Part shown: piece after piece, positions 61,291 through 64,000 of the stretch
How the letters are laid out: the number at the start of each line of letters is the position of its first letter
How positions within the stretch are numbered: the stretch's first letter is position 1
DNA from: Sebastes aleutianus
Lineage: Eukaryota; Chordata; Actinopteri; Perciformes; Sebastidae
NCBI GenBank assembly: GCA_916700875.1
Contig: CAKAKS010000039.1
Span: forward strand, 21,508,367-21,572,366
DNA: 64,000 bases
Direction of reading: 5' to 3'
Made by a program: the position numbers and the translations under genes
The notes under the pieces: model-generated
Databases searched by the model: none
Seen by the model: only the letters and a program-made list of their open reading frames with translations
What the model was told of the DNA's origin: nothing

Positions 61291-62873
61291 TTAAGTACAT
61301 TTTTACATACTTTTACTCAAGTACCATTTTGAATGCAGGACTTTATCTTGTAATTGAGTATTTTTACATCGTTACTTTTGATTTAGTAGAAGATCTAAAT
61401 ACTTCCTCCACCACTGTGCTCTTGTTCCTCGGGCCTCTCTGTTTGACATAAAAAGCCTGCAGGCATCCAGGCTGAAGCAGTAAACATCATAATAATCACA
61501 GACTCCATCACATCACACATCTTTACACAAGACTGATGGGAAGTTAGGTGGAAGTCAGTGAGAACGATTGTGTGAGGTAGTAAGAGGGAAAATATAAGGT
61601 GGCAGAAAAGTCAAGCCCAGTTTTGGGAGTTTTCCTGGGGCCCCAGAGGTCTCATACATAATAAATCCTCAGCACATATTTAATCCAGTCAGAGGACAAG
61701 CCCGTCGAGAGCTAAAGGATGCACACTTATTACTCATCCACTTCTAAATGTACTGCCCGTTACCCCACAACCCCCCACCCCAAAAACTCTACTCCCACCG
61801 CATGTCCTCCATCCAGACTGCAGGCGCTACGGCCTATCGGAGAATCGGAGCAGGAATGTGACTCCTGACAGACACATCTCTCAGGACCACAGACTGAATA
61901 TGTTCCCAATTAGCTTCATCTGATAAAGTGTGAGTGCAAGTGAAACCCAAGGCGGGCATGATCAATAGCACTTGACTCATTTTGTCAGACGGGTTTGACA
62001 TTGACAGGCCGCGCTGTGATTAATCGCCGTGGTGCTGCAGATAATTGTCCAACCACATCTTCCTTTGTAGGTGTTGTTGAACTCTCACTGTCATGTCTGC
62101 AGTGCTTTGAATATGGCTCGTCACTTTCAGTTCAGTTCTAATTAATCTTTTCTAGAGTTGGCGTCCATACGAACACCAGCTTTCCCTTAATCTGCCTGTC
62201 ACTTATTTTGCACGTGCACACATACAGACTTGTGCATTTCCCCGAGAACGTCTACCTGGACCAGAACCGCCATCTGCTGTCCACACTGAAGACTGCACCA
62301 GCGTGAGGTCGATGTGTGGTGGTTGTTTCAGTGGGGTGAGCTGTTTGATAAAAACAAGCTGCGAGCTGTTGCGGTTTCATCCTCAGAAAGTCTCCTTGGT
62401 TTCCATGCCCACAGCTGGATGTTTTTAGGTTTACCCGTACGGGACTGCTGTGACATGGGCGCTGGAGATGAAACAGGCCTCACTCGGCACACAAACACAG
62501 CACTACACTCCCGGCCTTGTGTACAGCTGGTGGGGATGACACAAGAGGCACAGGGCTTTATTGAGTCCTGCCGAGGCTGCTGTGCAAGTCAGGGCAGTGC
62601 TCTGGCAAAGCTCAGCCTGCAGGGTAGCAGAGGAGAGTTGGCCGATGGAACGCAGGCCGCTTGGCCGACGCTGTGGGTCTCTGTGGACCGGTGTGTTGTG
62701 TGTTGTGAATGTCGTGAGATGAGACCTGGCCTCCCCTCAACTCCAGTCTCATTAAACTCAGTGAACTCTTTGTAGAAAGGGAGCCGAACACAAAGAGTAA
62801 AACACCCTCCTTTAACCCTCAAGTTCTGTTTGGGACTCCCGGCTTTCCTTGACAGCTCAAAATCCATACTTAA

Positions 62874-63110
62874 AGGGAACAGTGTGTAACATCTGGTGGC
62901 ATCTAGCAATGAGGCCGACCTGGAAACACGAATGGCCCTATCTAGAGACAGTTGTTGTAAGAGTAGCTTAGGTATTTTGGAGAATAGCCAGTGCGTAGAG
63001 TGTGTGTTTATGTGGGAAGTGAGTGGTGAAGCAAGAGAGAGAGAAAGCATCGGTTTGTTAGGGTTAGTTAAGCCAGATAACAAGAAGATACCTTGGGTAT
63101 GTTGAACTCG
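62874..63110 (+). mobile_element. TTAA MITE fragment, right end unresolved
   Basis: TTAA at 62870-62873, then AGGGAACAGTGTGTAACATC and GGCATCTAGCAATGAGG, resembling the inverted right end of the 63281-63649 family. Confidence 0.5.
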
Positions 63111-63155
63111 CTTCGTAGTGCAGGCCTCAGCTCTGTGATTTGCTATTTATTAGTA

Positions 63156-63950
63156 ATCACATACTACAACTGAGGCTGATGGGAATGTATAGTTTTGCAC
63201 GTATTTGTTCGTAAACCAAAGTATTGGACATATTAAAAGTTACCCAGTTACCCAGATGATGATGCTAGATGAAAAGTTAAAGGTCCAGTGTGTAACATCT
63301 TGGCAGATCTATTAGCAGAAGTGGAATATAATATTCATAACTATGTTTTCATTAGTGTATAACGCTGGCTCTAGAGAGAGCCTTTCATGTTTTTACGTTA
63401 CCTGAAGGTCACTGTAGTTCTCCAACACGCTTGTGAAACCGCAGTAACAGCCGCTGTCTGACTACCGTTCGCTCCTAAAGTAGTGTTATTATGGTAAGGA
63501 TGGCCTCTGAGCGCGGCGGATGGCGTTACCACCGTTTTGCACTCACAAAACTGCAGTCTTGGAAAGGGAGGAGTGAGCGGAGGGGTACTCAGTTGGTTGC
63601 AATCTGCAACCACACCACTATATGCCGCCAAATCCTACACACTGTACCTTTAATGGTAGGATTCAAGGGGGATCACCATTAGGGTTCATCCACCACTTTT
63701 ATCTGAACCAAATTTCAAAGCAATCCATCCGACAGTTGTCGAGATACTAAAAGCCAAAAATGTCAACCTCTTGGTGGCGCTAGAGGGAAAGTCAGGGGAT
63801 CACTAAAGTCAGTAGAATTCATCCTCTGAGGACCTTTAATTTAATCTTAATCCATTCAATCGTTGTTGAGATATTTCAGTCTGGACCAAAGTGGTGGACC
63901 GACTGACCAACAGATCGACATTGCCATCCAGAGCCACTCTGCTAGCTTGG
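63156..63950 (+). repeat. Dispersed repeat split by a TTAA MITE
   Basis: CTGAGGCTGATGGGAATG, GTAAACCAAAGTATTGGAC and GATGCTAGATGAAAAG, then after the insert CAAAGCAATCCATCCGACAG, TTGGTGGCGCTAGAGGG and GTCTGGACCAAAGTGG. Same family as 49985-50230. Confidence 0.65.
63281..63649 (+). mobile_element. piggyBac-like MITE, complete ends, exact TTAA duplication
   Basis: 369 bases. Starts AGGTCCAGTGTGTA and ends TACACACTGTACCT (13 of 14 matching when inverted), flanked by TTAA at 63277-63280 and 63650-63653. Relative to 12106-12963 it has an internal deletion around ATTAGTGTATAACGCTGG. Confidence 0.9.
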
Positions 63951-64000
63951 CTTAAAAGGGTTAAATACAATTATTAACATTATACAGTATAACAGTTTGT

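Larger units (their letters stand above)
60103..61416 (+). repeat. CAGTGGTGG-family repeat with two stacked TTAA inserts
   Basis: Starts inside the family (ATGCTACTTTACACTTCCAC) and ends at CTTCCTCCACCACTG. Removing 60412-61294 rejoins GAAACTTTAA to GTACATTTTTACATAC, as expected for an uninterrupted copy. Confidence 0.7.
36706..64000. other. alx4 5' flanking region, gene desert
   Basis: No exon of another gene was recognised over 27 kb. Single-copy stretches (about 36720-38980, 40050-41180, 44810-46250, 47070-48720, 51480-53990, 55420-56660, 58140-59620, 61420-62870) alternate with MITEs and LINE remnants. Gene deserts beside developmental homeobox genes commonly hold enhancers; that role is inferred here from position only. 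Confidence 0.75.

Noticed and set aside
62314..63083. Overlapping open frames of 153 (plus) and 164 (minus) residues
   Set aside because: They overlap on opposite strands in a GC-rich stretch, resemble no family I know, and the minus one runs across the start of a TTAA MITE. Long chance frames are expected in GC-rich DNA.

Overview
This is vertebrate genomic DNA, almost certainly from a ray-finned (percomorph-like) teleost. Almost none of it codes. One gene can be reconstructed with confidence: a four-exon ALX4-type (aristaless-like, paired-class) homeobox gene on the minus strand. Its coding exons lie at 36345-36705, 23511-23824, 15592-15720 and 14739-15059, all with canonical GT/AG splice sites. 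Joined, they give 1125 bases (374 residues plus stop), with a complete homeodomain and a C-terminal OAR motif. The sequence does not tell whether it is the alx4a or the alx4b duplicate.

Layout. Positions 1-14382 are the 3' flank. The gene body runs from 14739 to 36705, with introns of about 12.5 kb, 7.8 kb and 0.5 kb. Positions 36706-64000 are the 5' flank and look like a gene desert. I found no second protein-coding gene, no tRNA or rRNA and no CRISPR array. ext2, the usual tail-to-tail neighbour of vertebrate ALX4, was not recognised.

Most of the remaining structure is short non-autonomous transposons (MITEs). Some have 8-bp target duplications and TAGGGCTG-type ends (hAT-like). Others are flanked by TTAA (piggyBac-like). 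Several are nested inside one another, so their order of insertion can be read. There are also 5'-truncated LINE pieces with simple-repeat tails and several microsatellites. Between the repeats are single-copy stretches rich in TAAT motifs that are plausible regulatory elements, but this cannot be settled from one sequence.

I see no new multi-gene system here. The most informative observations are the transposon nests with exact target duplications (two TTAA elements stacked at one TTAA, a hAT MITE inside a piggyBac-like MITE, a MITE inside a LINE reverse-transcriptase tail), a tandem duplication in alx4 intron 1 later split by a LINE, a 757-bp foldback element in the same intron, and an acceptor-like site two bases before the alx4 start codon.
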